Below, in pieces: positions 36,034 to 43,843 of a stretch of 64,000 bases of DNA. Source of the DNA: Pseudomonadota bacterium (lineage in GTDB: Bacteria; Bdellovibrionota_C; UBA2361; SZUA-149; DAOLCO01); the NCBI GenBank assembly GCA_027487795.1, contig JAIYCX010000012.1, positions 84,407-148,406 on the forward strand. Reading direction: 5' to 3'. The notes beneath the pieces are model-generated. The model worked only from the letters and a program-made list of their open reading frames with translations, ran no database searches and had not been told where the DNA came from. A program made the position numbers and the translations under genes. Numbering within the stretch: position 1 is the first letter of the stretch; every line of letters begins with the position of its first letter.

Positions 36034-36117
36034 AAAGAACAACCTCTTTCGTCTTGGTAGCTGTAAGGCTACATAGACTCATCGGTCTCGAAACCCATCG
36101 AGAGAGAAGTTTTCTTT
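36034..36117 (-). ncRNA. Hammerhead ribozyme-like RNA (type III topology) in the helicase leader
   Basis: Read on the minus strand: stem III 5' strand (AAAGAA, AACUUCU), C17, stem I (UCUCGA, loop UGGGUU, UCGAGA), core CCGAUGA, stem II (GUC, 3x3 internal loop, GUAGC, loop CUUACA, GCUAC, GAC), GAAA, stem III 3' strand (AGAGGUU, G bulge, UUCUUU). This matches the hammerhead consensus: G5 A6 N7 G8 A9, G12 A13 A14, the A15.1-U16.1 pair, and H17 = C. The one departure is U4, which is C. Stem III pairs 13 bp with a single bulge. Predicted cleavage is after C17, between 36104 and 36103. It lies 45 nt before the DEAH helicase start codon. Confidence 0.7.
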
Positions 36118-36206
36118 TAGTTATGAAGATTTTAGCTAGTTAGGTGATGAAAAGTATGGAAAGATTTTAAGCCTTTCCTGCCTTCGAGTAATCAAAAAAT
36201 TAAAAT

Positions 36207-36337
36207 AAAAATCGTCATCCCTGCGAAGGTTTTTGTATTTGTCACCTCTGCGTATGCAGGGGCAGGGACCCAGGAAATTTAATTATTTCAAAGATCTGGA
36301 TCCCCGCCTGCGCGAGGAAGACGATGGGGTGATTTTA
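36207..36337. repeat. Palindromic repeat of the 'CGTCATCCCTGCGAAGG' kind
   Basis: AAAATCGTCATCCC (from 36207) and GACGATGGGGTGATTTT (to 36336) are the outer ends; inside, GGGACCCAGG and CTGGATCCCC pair, and so do CCTCTGC/GCAGGGG. Similar palindromes (CGTCATxCCxGCGAAxGCxGGxATCCAG) are widespread in many bacteria. The element is GC-rich compared with its surroundings and abuts a solo MITE-like end. Confidence 0.7.
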
Positions 36338-36356
36338 GACTTATGGGTTATAATAA
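36335..36356. repeat. Diverged solo MITE end between two palindromes
   Basis: TTAGACTTATGGGTTATAAT and AA resemble the 57051-57270 terminal repeat with a few changes. It sits exactly between the palindrome 36207-36337 and the palindrome 36359-36485, so three repeat families are stacked in the 495-bp gap 35990-36484, which otherwise holds only the ribozyme-like leader. Confidence 0.5.
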
Positions 36357-36358
36357 AT

Positions 36359-36485
36359 GCGAGCCTTCAGAATTATTCCGTAATTAAGGCTTTCGAAGGG
36401 GATATAAAAGCGGAGTTTACATTTGGTACATGAGCATTTTTAGCCCCTTCGAAAAAGCAAAGTACGGAAAATTATGAAGGCTCGC
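36359..36485. repeat. Palindromic element abutting the stop codon of the binding-protein gene
   Basis: Outer arms GCGAGCCTTCAGAATTATTC (36359-36378, continuing to CGTA) and the complement ending GAAGGCTCGC (36463-36485) pair with few mismatches. Inside, GCTTT and CGAAGGGG (36389-36401) pair with CCCCTTCG and AAAAAGC (36444-36459). The right end is the first base of the minus-strand stop codon at 36485-36487, so the gene reads directly into the hairpin. Confidence 0.7.
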
Positions 36486-37621
36486 TAGTCAATCGCTTTA
36501 AATCCGTCTTTTCTGACTTCCATTACCCTAACGGGAGCCTTGAAGTATTTATCTCCTTCTGCGGTCTCTGTATAAACTGTTTCTCCTAGAACTCCAGTTC
36601 TTGTCTTAACAGATTTAATAGCTTGCATGATTTCTAGGCCGTTAGCGTATTTTTTATCAGTACATAAAGTTTTAATAATCAAACTCCCCACATCATAGCC
36701 TTCGCCTCCAAATTTAAGCTGATTGTCATTATTATATTTTGAGGTGTAGCTAGCTCTAAAGTCTTCACTTACTAAGTTATTTGGATAAACTGCTCCGATT
36801 GAGCCATCTTTTGAAGCTTTAACTTCTACGGAACTTTCAAGAAAATCAGCACCTAATAATGTTTTATTCTCTAGCTTGCCTTTTAGAAGTCTAGTTAAGG
36901 TACTTATTTGACCAGGTAAGACGAATACTCCAACTCCGTCATAGTTCGCTTTTAAGATCTTAAAAATATATGGCTTAAAATCAGATTCGCTAGGGGATAT
37001 GCTAGCAATTTCTTCTATCTTTAGATTATTTTTAGAAGAATCTATGAGACCTTGAACTAGTGAATTTAAATATTGATTTTCAGCTTTGACTATTCCTATA
37101 GTCTTCAAACCTTTTTTTATCAGATACTTTGATAAGGCCTCTCCGTATTCTAGACCAGAGTTTGTATTTCTAACCACATAATCTCTTCCAAAACAAACTT
37201 TTGGATCTATGCCGTCTACCATAATTGGTATTTTTTTATTTTCAGCTATAGGAGCTAATACCTCGGACATCGGGCCTCCAAAAGCGTAAACTAACTTAGT
37301 GCCTGTTGCAGCCAGTTTTTCAAAAGAAGAAACTGCTTTAGAGGAGCTATACTCTGAATCTTCATAAACGAAATCGCAGTTAGATGCTAAATTTTGATTG
37401 TCTTCTATTGCTAGTGTTAGGCCGTTTCTAATTGCGATTCCATATTCTGCAACTGCACCTGAAAGTGGAACTATTACTCCTACTTTTAATTTAGATTCTG
37501 TAGTCGTATCATTTGCTAAAGCGTTATTAATAGTAGCAACAAAGCTTAAACAGATTAGTAGGCTTAAAATAGCTTTGATTAATATATTTGATTTAGAAGA
37601 AGTTTGAATTTTTGTAGTCAT
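36485..37621 (-). CDS. Leu/Ile/Val-type periplasmic binding protein (paralogue D)
   Basis: The 378-residue protein has a signal peptide (AILSLLICLSFVATINNALA) and the Peripla_BP_6 opening LKVGVIVPLSGAVAEYGIAI, then RNGLTLAIEDNQ, VLAPIAENKKIPIM and IGIVKAENQYLNSLVQ. It is nearer to paralogues A and C than to B (same LLIxTL and GxLGxxxYxE endings) but clearly older. No ABC transporter subunits are adjacent. A further small secreted protein (37711) lies upstream on the same strand. Confidence 0.85.
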   Translation of the reverse strand: MTTKIQTSSKSNILIKAILSLLICLSFVATINNALANDTTTESKLKVGVIVPLSGAVAEYGIAIRNGLTLAIEDNQNLASNCDFVYEDSEYSSSKAVSSFEKLAATGTKLVYAFGGPMSEVLAPIAENKKIPIMVDGIDPKVCFGRDYVVRNTNSGLEYGEALSKYLIKKGLKTIGIVKAENQYLNSLVQGLIDSSKNNLKIEEIASISPSESDFKPYIFKILKANYDGVGVFVLPGQISTLTRLLKGKLENKTLLGADFLESSVEVKASKDGSIGAVYPNNLVSEDFRASYTSKYNNDNQLKFGGEGYDVGSLIIKTLCTDKKYANGLEIMQAIKSVKTRTGVLGETVYTETAEGDKYFKAPVRVMEVRKDGFKAID

Positions 37622-37710
37622 TTGTAAGATTGTATTTAGCTTTTTGAATCAGCTAAGCAATAAACTGAAAAGTAGAAGTTCGCAATAAAAAGGCTTTTAG
37701 AGATTTCTTT

Positions 37711-38121
37711 TTACTTCTTAGGTCCACCTAGAGTATCTTCGACCATTTTTAAGCGATCATCAAATGGATCACTTTTATAGGGAGTTGTTGTACCAACAAA
37801 TTCTTCTCTTCTTAGATCTTCTTCTGACATTACTGGAACAGCTTCAGGATGATTATTGATATACTTTGCAGTATCAAAATCTTTTGAATCTCTAAGATTT
37901 CCCCAATATTTTTTTTCTGGTTTTTTTGCGCTATCTTCAAAACCTAAAAGTGAAGCTGCCGTTACATCATTTGGGGCCTCTGTATTATCTGATTCTATGA
38001 TATCTTCTTCTCCAGCATCAAACATTGTTTCTGCATGGGCTGGAAAACTAATTAAGAGTGTCACAATAAGAGCACTAAGTAAGGGCAAGCCAATAGAAAT
38101 ATTCATTTTTCGAATCGTCAT
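37711..38121 (-). CDS. Small secreted protein of unknown function (about 136 aa)
   Basis: A signal peptide (PLLSALIVTLLISFPAHA) precedes an acidic, mostly disordered chain (EDIIESDNTEAPNDVTAASL) and a region with YWGNLRDSKDFDTAKYINNHPEAVPVMSEEDLRREEF. The start at 38121 or the Met at 38106 are both possible. No family recognised. It is divergent from the HAD phosphatase gene and 89 bp upstream of paralogue D. Confidence 0.6.
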   Translation of the reverse strand: MTIRKMNISIGLPLLSALIVTLLISFPAHAETMFDAGEEDIIESDNTEAPNDVTAASLLGFEDSAKKPEKKYWGNLRDSKDFDTAKYINNHPEAVPVMSEEDLRREEFVGTTTPYKSDPFDDRLKMVEDTLGGPKK

Positions 38122-38179
38122 ATTGCTGATATTAAGAGTTTTCTTAAAAATGTGATCTATTGTGCTGCTTATTTAAACT

Positions 38180-38872
38180 GTGAAACTGGCAAATAAACTA
38201 ATAATTTTTGATTTTGATGGAACGCTTGTTCACTTTCCATTTGAATATATGTTCTCAGAGACTGATCGGATCTTAAATCAGTTTGCTCATGAGCCAATAA
38301 GGCGTTTTGAACTGGAAGAGGCTTTTTCTGATTTTGATTATTTTAGGTTTATTAACCTTCGTCCAGAGATGGCTTTTAAGGATGTGGAAGAGTTTAAAAC
38401 TAGCTTTTGGAAGTGTTTTGACTGGGATAATTTTCCTAAGTCATTAGTTTTTAAGGAAACTATTCAATGTCTCAGAGACCTTAAAAAAGAGGGTGGTACC
38501 TTGGCGGTGGCAACTGCTAGGGTGGGTACGGATTTGGATATTACTAGGGAGCTTGAGCGCTGTGGCATTTCTGAATATTTCTCTTTTGTGAAAGGTCGGG
38601 AGTCAGAGGGTCATGACTGGAAGGATAAGAGTCCTCAAATATTAAGTATTTTAAGAGAAAGTATGATTTCTCCAGAGCAGGCTACTATAGTAGGGGACAT
38701 TCCGGCGGATATTATTAGTGGTCATAATACTGGGGTATCTCAAAAAATTGCAGTACTTACTGGTGGTATAAAGAAAGAGGTTCTGGAAAAGTCAAAACCT
38801 ACTAGTGTTATTAGTGACTTAGGTGAATTACTCTCTGTTCTCAGTGCCCCTCTCGCAAGCACAGCGGAATAA
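38180..38872 (+). CDS. HAD-superfamily phosphatase
   Basis: The 230-residue protein starts with GTG and opens LIIFDFDGTLV, the HAD motif I with both catalytic Asp. A helical cap (about residues 20-80) follows, then motif II in LAVATARVGT, a Lys in GHDWKDKSPQ and motif IV GDIPADIISG. This is the C1-cap form typical of phosphoglycolate phosphatase/beta-phosphoglucomutase-like enzymes; the substrate is not evident. It lies 79 bp upstream of alaS in the same direction and may be co-transcribed with it. Confidence 0.88.
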   Translation: MKLANKLIIFDFDGTLVHFPFEYMFSETDRILNQFAHEPIRRFELEEAFSDFDYFRFINLRPEMAFKDVEEFKTSFWKCFDWDNFPKSLVFKETIQCLRDLKKEGGTLAVATARVGTDLDITRELERCGISEYFSFVKGRESEGHDWKDKSPQILSILRESMISPEQATIVGDIPADIISGHNTGVSQKIAVLTGGIKKEVLEKSKPTSVISDLGELLSVLSAPLASTAE

Positions 38873-38951
38873 TTTAACAAACCCCCTTATTTAACTCTAA
38901 AAATTATAGTAAATAGAGAGACTATATATAATACATGTACGGAGACTTATT

Positions 38952-41612
38952 TTGACCTCACAGCTGCTAACTTCAGAAATTAGACAATCATTCTTAGATT
39001 TCTTCAAATCTAAAGGACATCAAATTGTTCATAGTTCAAACTTAGTTCCAGCGGGAGATCCTACTCTACTTTTTACAAATGCTGGGATGGTTCAGTTTAA
39101 AGATACTTTTTTAGGCACTGATCCAAAACCATACACTAGAGCAACAACTTGTCAGAAGAGTTTAAGAATCTCTGGTAAGCATAATGATTTAGAAAACGTA
39201 GGTCGCACTGCAAGACATCATACGTTTTTTGAAATGCTAGGAAACTTTTCTTTTGGAGATTATTTCAAGGAGGATGCGATATCTTACGCATGGGAGTTTA
39301 TAACGAAGGTATTAAAACTTACACCAGATAGACTTTGGGTCACAGTGTATGAAGATGATGAAGAAGCAAAAAAAATCTGGATAGAAAAAGCTGGAGTTTC
39401 TGCTGATAGAATTTTAAAAAGAGGAAAGAAAGATAATTTTTGGGCAATGGGTGATACAGGACCTTGCGGGCCTTGCTCTGAAATATTTTATTTCCTTGGT
39501 GAGTCCAGTTATGTACAAAAAGGCTCTGAACTATTAGCTGATGATCCATTATATGTAGAGATCTGGAACTTAGTTTTTATGCAGTATAATAGAGATACTG
39601 CTGGGAATTTAAATCCTCTCCCTAAGCCTTCTATTGATACAGGTATGGGACTGGAGAGAGTTGCAGCTGCACTTCAAGGTAAGCTTGCAAATTATGACAG
39701 TGATCTTTTGAGAAATATCATTGATAAGACGGCTACTCTAGGTGGAGTTTCTTATCTTGGTCATGACTATACTGAAAGAAGTACAAGAGAAGATCATCAA
39801 TATGGAGTTGATGTTGCTCTTAGAGTAGTCGCGGATCACAGTAGAGCATGTTCATTTTTAATCGCAGAAGGAGTCCGGCCATCTAGTGATGGTAGAGGTT
39901 ATGTACTAAGAAGATTAATAAGAAGAGCATGTAGACATGGCCGTGTTATTGGTTTTAAGTCTCCATTCTTAAATACTATTTCAAAAGAAGTTGTTAGTCT
40001 TTATTCGGATGCATATCCTGAGCTTAGCAAAGAAAAAGAAACAATAGTAAAAGTTATTAAAGATGAAGAAGAAAAGTTTTTAGTAACTTTTGATACCGGA
40101 TTACAGATATTAGAAACTGAAATTAAAGAACTTAAAAAAGATAATAAAAAAGTTCTAGCAGGTAGTGAGGCTTTTAAACTTCATGATACTTACGGTTTTC
40201 CATTAGATCTTACTCAAGATATATGTTCATCATATGGAGTAACGGTTGATGAGGAAGGTTTCTCTCAGGAAATGGAAAATCAAAGAGAGAGATCAAGATC
40301 AGCAAGATCTAATCAAACTAATTTAATCTTACAAAGATCTGTAAAGCCATATTCTTCTACTTTTGTAGGTTATACAAATCTTCAGTATGAATCTGAAATC
40401 GTAGGTCTCTATGATGAATCAGGTGATATCAGTCATGCTTCAGAGGGAAAAGAAGTTGCTGTCGTAGTAAAAGAAACTCCTTTTTATGCAGAGTCCGGTG
40501 GACAAGTTGGAGACACTGGAAGAATCACACATGGTACAGGTTCTCTAGATGTAATCGATACTCTAAAAGCAGGTGGTGATACTATCGTTCATGTTTGTAG
40601 AGTTATGGACGGAGACTTTAAGGTTGGTAATAAAGTTCGACTAGAAGTTGATCAACTTAGAAGAAAACAAATTTCTGTTCACCATAGTTCAACGCATATC
40701 CTTCATCTAGCTTTAAGAGAAGTACTCGGGCCACATATTAAACAAGCTGGATCAAGAGTTTCAGATACAAGTTTGAGATTTGATTTTACTCATGGCGAAT
40801 CTATTACCGATGCCGAAAAAGATGCGATCGAAGAGTATATGAATCGCTACGTGATAAAAAATCATAAAGTCATTACTCACGTATTACCGATAGAAGATGC
40901 AAAAAATATAGGCGCCGTTGCTTTGTTTGGTGAGAAGTACGGAGACATCGTTAGAGTTGTCGAAATAGGAGAAAATTCAAAAGAATTTTGTGGTGGGGTA
41001 CATGTCGAGTCTTCTGGTGAAATTGGTCATATTAGTTTGATTTCTGAAGGTTCTGTTTCTTCCGGTATTAGAAGAATCGAGGCTGTTTCAGGATTAAAAG
41101 CGCTATCAGAGTTGGTACTTTTAAAGAAAAGAATGCTTGGTGTATCAAGATTTTTACAAGTTCCTCAGTCGGAAATTTTGCCTCGTATTCAACAAATGCA
41201 TATTAATACCAGGGATATAGAAGCAAAACTTAGTAAGTTTAAGCAGAGCTCTTTAAGCCAGGAAGCAAACATACTTGCTAAGAAGGCGAAACAGAGAGAT
41301 GCTGGCTATAAGGTACTAACAGCCGATATAAAAGACCTTACTATAGAAGAGTTAAGGAGTATGGCAGATAACCTAAGAAACCAATTAGGATCTTCTTGCA
41401 TAACACTAGCGACAGTTATGGATGGAAAAACTCAAATCTTAACTACTGTTAGTAAAGATCTGTCTGAAAAATTTCATGCTGGTAATCTAGTAAAAGAAAT
41501 TAATCAGGTGCTTGGAGGAAAGGGTGGCGGAAAGTCAGATTTAGCTCAAGCAGGAGGAGGGGACCCAACTAAGCTATCAGAGGCGTTAAAGTTTTTTGAG
41601 ACCTTAGTTTAG
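38952..41612 (+). CDS. alaS: Alanyl-tRNA synthetase
   Basis: The 886-residue cytoplasmic enzyme charges tRNA-Ala. It starts with TTG behind ACGGAGA. It shows the class II catalytic region (LFTNAGMVQFKDTFLG, CQKSLRISGKHNDLENVG, TFFEMLGNFSFGDYFK), motif 3 in GMGLERVAA, the editing domain zinc site HHSSTHILHLALRE with the distant C-GGVHV, and the C-terminal GGGKGG-like LGGKGGGKSDLAQAGG of the C-Ala domain. The length is normal. The downstream gene (41668) is a PgpH-like phosphodiesterase. Confidence 0.98.
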   Translation: MTSQLLTSEIRQSFLDFFKSKGHQIVHSSNLVPAGDPTLLFTNAGMVQFKDTFLGTDPKPYTRATTCQKSLRISGKHNDLENVGRTARHHTFFEMLGNFSFGDYFKEDAISYAWEFITKVLKLTPDRLWVTVYEDDEEAKKIWIEKAGVSADRILKRGKKDNFWAMGDTGPCGPCSEIFYFLGESSYVQKGSELLADDPLYVEIWNLVFMQYNRDTAGNLNPLPKPSIDTGMGLERVAAALQGKLANYDSDLLRNIIDKTATLGGVSYLGHDYTERSTREDHQYGVDVALRVVADHSRACSFLIAEGVRPSSDGRGYVLRRLIRRACRHGRVIGFKSPFLNTISKEVVSLYSDAYPELSKEKETIVKVIKDEEEKFLVTFDTGLQILETEIKELKKDNKKVLAGSEAFKLHDTYGFPLDLTQDICSSYGVTVDEEGFSQEMENQRERSRSARSNQTNLILQRSVKPYSSTFVGYTNLQYESEIVGLYDESGDISHASEGKEVAVVVKETPFYAESGGQVGDTGRITHGTGSLDVIDTLKAGGDTIVHVCRVMDGDFKVGNKVRLEVDQLRRKQISVHHSSTHILHLALREVLGPHIKQAGSRVSDTSLRFDFTHGESITDAEKDAIEEYMNRYVIKNHKVITHVLPIEDAKNIGAVALFGEKYGDIVRVVEIGENSKEFCGGVHVESSGEIGHISLISEGSVSSGIRRIEAVSGLKALSELVLLKKRMLGVSRFLQVPQSEILPRIQQMHINTRDIEAKLSKFKQSSLSQEANILAKKAKQRDAGYKVLTADIKDLTIEELRSMADNLRNQLGSSCITLATVMDGKTQILTTVSKDLSEKFHAGNLVKEINQVLGGKGGGKSDLAQAGGGDPTKLSEALKFFETLV

Positions 41613-41667
41613 TTACAGTTTAAGTAGACGTTTAGATATAAAATTAATACTCTTAATAAAAATTTGA

Positions 41668-43509
41668 TTGGCTACTGCAACAATTAAACAAGATAAAAAT
41701 TTAGCTAGGAAGGAGGCTTGGATCATCTTCTTAGTGACAACTTTTTCTGTTAGTTTGCTAATGAGTTTAGCTATACATGGTATACTTGGACCTTCTTTAT
41801 ATGAAGTTGGTCAGGTAGCAAAGACAACAGTAAGATCACCTTTTGATATTATTATAGAGAGAGATACAAAAGAAGGAAGCGCTCTCTTTTCTGAAATTAA
41901 AAGAGGGGAAGTAATTGTAAGAGCAGGGGATAGGGTAACGAAAGAACAGCACCTAAAGCTTTCTCAAATTAAAAATCAAAAAGAACCAGTCGACCCTCTT
42001 AGAATTTGGGGCGGTTATTTTATATTAACAGCAGTACTCTTACTTTCTAGCTTCTATTACTTTGTAAAATTTTATCAAGGCTTTAGACCTAACACAAAAG
42101 ACCTTGTTTTGCTTTCTATTACTCTTATATTAAGTTTAGGAATAATTCAGTTCTTTTCCTTTTTGGGACACGCAATTAGCGAGACAGGAAGCGCCTTACA
42201 ACCTGATACATTTTTATTAGCAGCTCCACTTGCTACAGGAGGAATGGTATTACAAATTATAGTAGGCGCTCCTTACGTACTACTATGGCTAATTATTTTT
42301 TCTGTTCTTACTGGAATATTCCTAGATAATTCTTGGCTATTTTTAGTTTTAATTATTTCAGGAAATTTAATCGCAGCTTCTGGTGTTAAGAGATGTACTA
42401 GAAGAAGTGTATTTTTAAGATCTGGTCTTCGAGTTGCTACTTTAAACGCACTTGTCGTTCTGTCTTTTGTATTATTATACGGAGAACTTTGGACAGAAGA
42501 AAAACTATATAGAATGGTCTATGCTATTATTGGTGGATTTTTTTCTGGGATATTATCAGCAAGTCTTATTCCTCTAGTTGAGTTCTTTGGTAAGTATACA
42601 ACCGACATGAAGTTGTTAGAGCTTTCTTCCCTTGATCATCCATTGCTTAGAGAATTATCTCTTCAAGCACCTGGTACTTGGAATCATTCTATGGTGGTGG
42701 GTCATATGGGTGAAGCGGCAGCAGAAGCGATACATGCAAATTCTTTATTAGTAAGAGTTGGTGCTTATTATCATGATATTGGAAAGAGTAAGTACCCTGC
42801 ATATTTTATCGAAAATCAACAAGGTGAAAATAGACATGATAAAATAACACCATCTATGTCTGCACTTGTTATCAAAGCACATGTTAAAGACGGTCTAGAA
42901 ATGGCAAATGAGCATAGGCTGCCACTTGTTATCTCGGATATGATTTTACAACATCACGGCACATCACTAATTGAATTCTTTTATGATAAAGCAAAACGAG
43001 ATGCGGAAGAGGATGAGATAGTAGAAGAAGTAAACTTTAGATACACTGGTCCAAAACCACAAACAAAAGAAGCTGCAATTTTAATGTTAGCAGATAGTAT
43101 AGAAGCAACTAGCAGAAGTTTGCCAGATCCAACTCCTGCTAAATTACAAGGATTGGTACAAAAATCAATAAACAGAATATTTGTCAGTGGTGAGTTAGAT
43201 GAAAGCGGTTTAACTCTAAGGGATTTGCATGTTATCGCTAAATATTTCGTACGAGTTTTAACAGGGATTTATCATAAAAGAGTAGAATATCCTGAAGCAT
43301 CAGAAAAAGTTTCAAAAGACAAAAAGAATAAATTAGAAAGCAGTGCAGCAACTCAAAATAATAAAACGACTACAAATGAAGAAATTAGAAATAATAGTCA
43401 GACCCAAGATTTCAAAGAAACTGTACAAAATAACAACAAGACCGAACCTCAAGAAGACGCTGGTGATACTCTTAGACGCCTTGGAATCACATCGGCCCAG
43501 AAACATTAA
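41668..43509 (+). CDS. Membrane HD phosphodiesterase, PgpH-like (c-di-AMP type), short ectodomain
   Basis: The 613-residue protein starts with TTG. After a first membrane helix (about 17-38) comes a short extracytoplasmic part (about 40-105, GEVIVRAGDRVTKEQ matches the 7TMR-HDED end), then six or seven helices (to about residue 310) and a cytoplasmic HD domain: LELSSLDHPLLRELSLQAPGTW, HSMVVGHMGEAAAEAI, YYHDIGK and LQHHGTS. PgpH hydrolyses c-di-AMP to pApA. Normal PgpH has an ectodomain of about 200-250 residues, so this one is much reduced. The tail is polar and charged. It overlaps ybeY, its usual neighbour. Confidence 0.88.
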   Translation: MATATIKQDKNLARKEAWIIFLVTTFSVSLLMSLAIHGILGPSLYEVGQVAKTTVRSPFDIIIERDTKEGSALFSEIKRGEVIVRAGDRVTKEQHLKLSQIKNQKEPVDPLRIWGGYFILTAVLLLSSFYYFVKFYQGFRPNTKDLVLLSITLILSLGIIQFFSFLGHAISETGSALQPDTFLLAAPLATGGMVLQIIVGAPYVLLWLIIFSVLTGIFLDNSWLFLVLIISGNLIAASGVKRCTRRSVFLRSGLRVATLNALVVLSFVLLYGELWTEEKLYRMVYAIIGGFFSGILSASLIPLVEFFGKYTTDMKLLELSSLDHPLLRELSLQAPGTWNHSMVVGHMGEAAAEAIHANSLLVRVGAYYHDIGKSKYPAYFIENQQGENRHDKITPSMSALVIKAHVKDGLEMANEHRLPLVISDMILQHHGTSLIEFFYDKAKRDAEEDEIVEEVNFRYTGPKPQTKEAAILMLADSIEATSRSLPDPTPAKLQGLVQKSINRIFVSGELDESGLTLRDLHVIAKYFVRVLTGIYHKRVEYPEASEKVSKDKKNKLESSAATQNNKTTTNEEIRNNSQTQDFKETVQNNNKTEPQEDAGDTLRRLGITSAQKH

Positions 43510-43840
43510 GCACTGTAACATTAATATAGAGCTTAGTGTTTTATTTACTGACGATAAAGAAATTAGAGAACTAAATAAAAATTTCAGAAACAAAGATAAA
43601 GCTACAGATGTTCTATCTTTTCCTCTAGATGATCTTAATCATTTAGGAGATCTTGTAGTATCGGTTGAAACATTAAAAAAACAAGCTAAAGAATTTCAGG
43701 TAACTAAATTAGAAGAGCTTAATAGGCTCATTGTTCATGGCATCCTACATTTACATGGTTTTGATCACGAAGGTGTTGGTAGATCGGAAGCAGCTAAGAT
43801 GAGAAGAATGGAGAAGAAGTTACTAGAAATTATCAATTAG
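43376..43840 (+). CDS. ybeY: Endoribonuclease/rRNA maturation factor YbeY
   Basis: YbeY is a zinc-dependent RNase needed for 16S rRNA 3' end maturation. The zinc motif HGILHLHGFDH (H3xH5xH form) is complete, preceded by ELSVLFTDDKEIRELNKNFRNKDKATDVLSFP. The start at 43376 (MKKLEIIV) gives 154 residues, a usual length, but then overlaps the pgpH-like gene by 134 bp in another frame; a start nearer the end of that gene is possible. The conserved part begins at about 43520, after the overlap. The gene ends 4 bp before the convergent giant gene. Confidence 0.93.
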   Translation: MKKLEIIVRPKISKKLYKITTRPNLKKTLVILLDALESHRPRNIKHCNINIELSVLFTDDKEIRELNKNFRNKDKATDVLSFPLDDLNHLGDLVVSVETLKKQAKEFQVTKLEELNRLIVHGILHLHGFDHEGVGRSEAAKMRRMEKKLLEIIN

Positions 43841-43843
43841 TAA

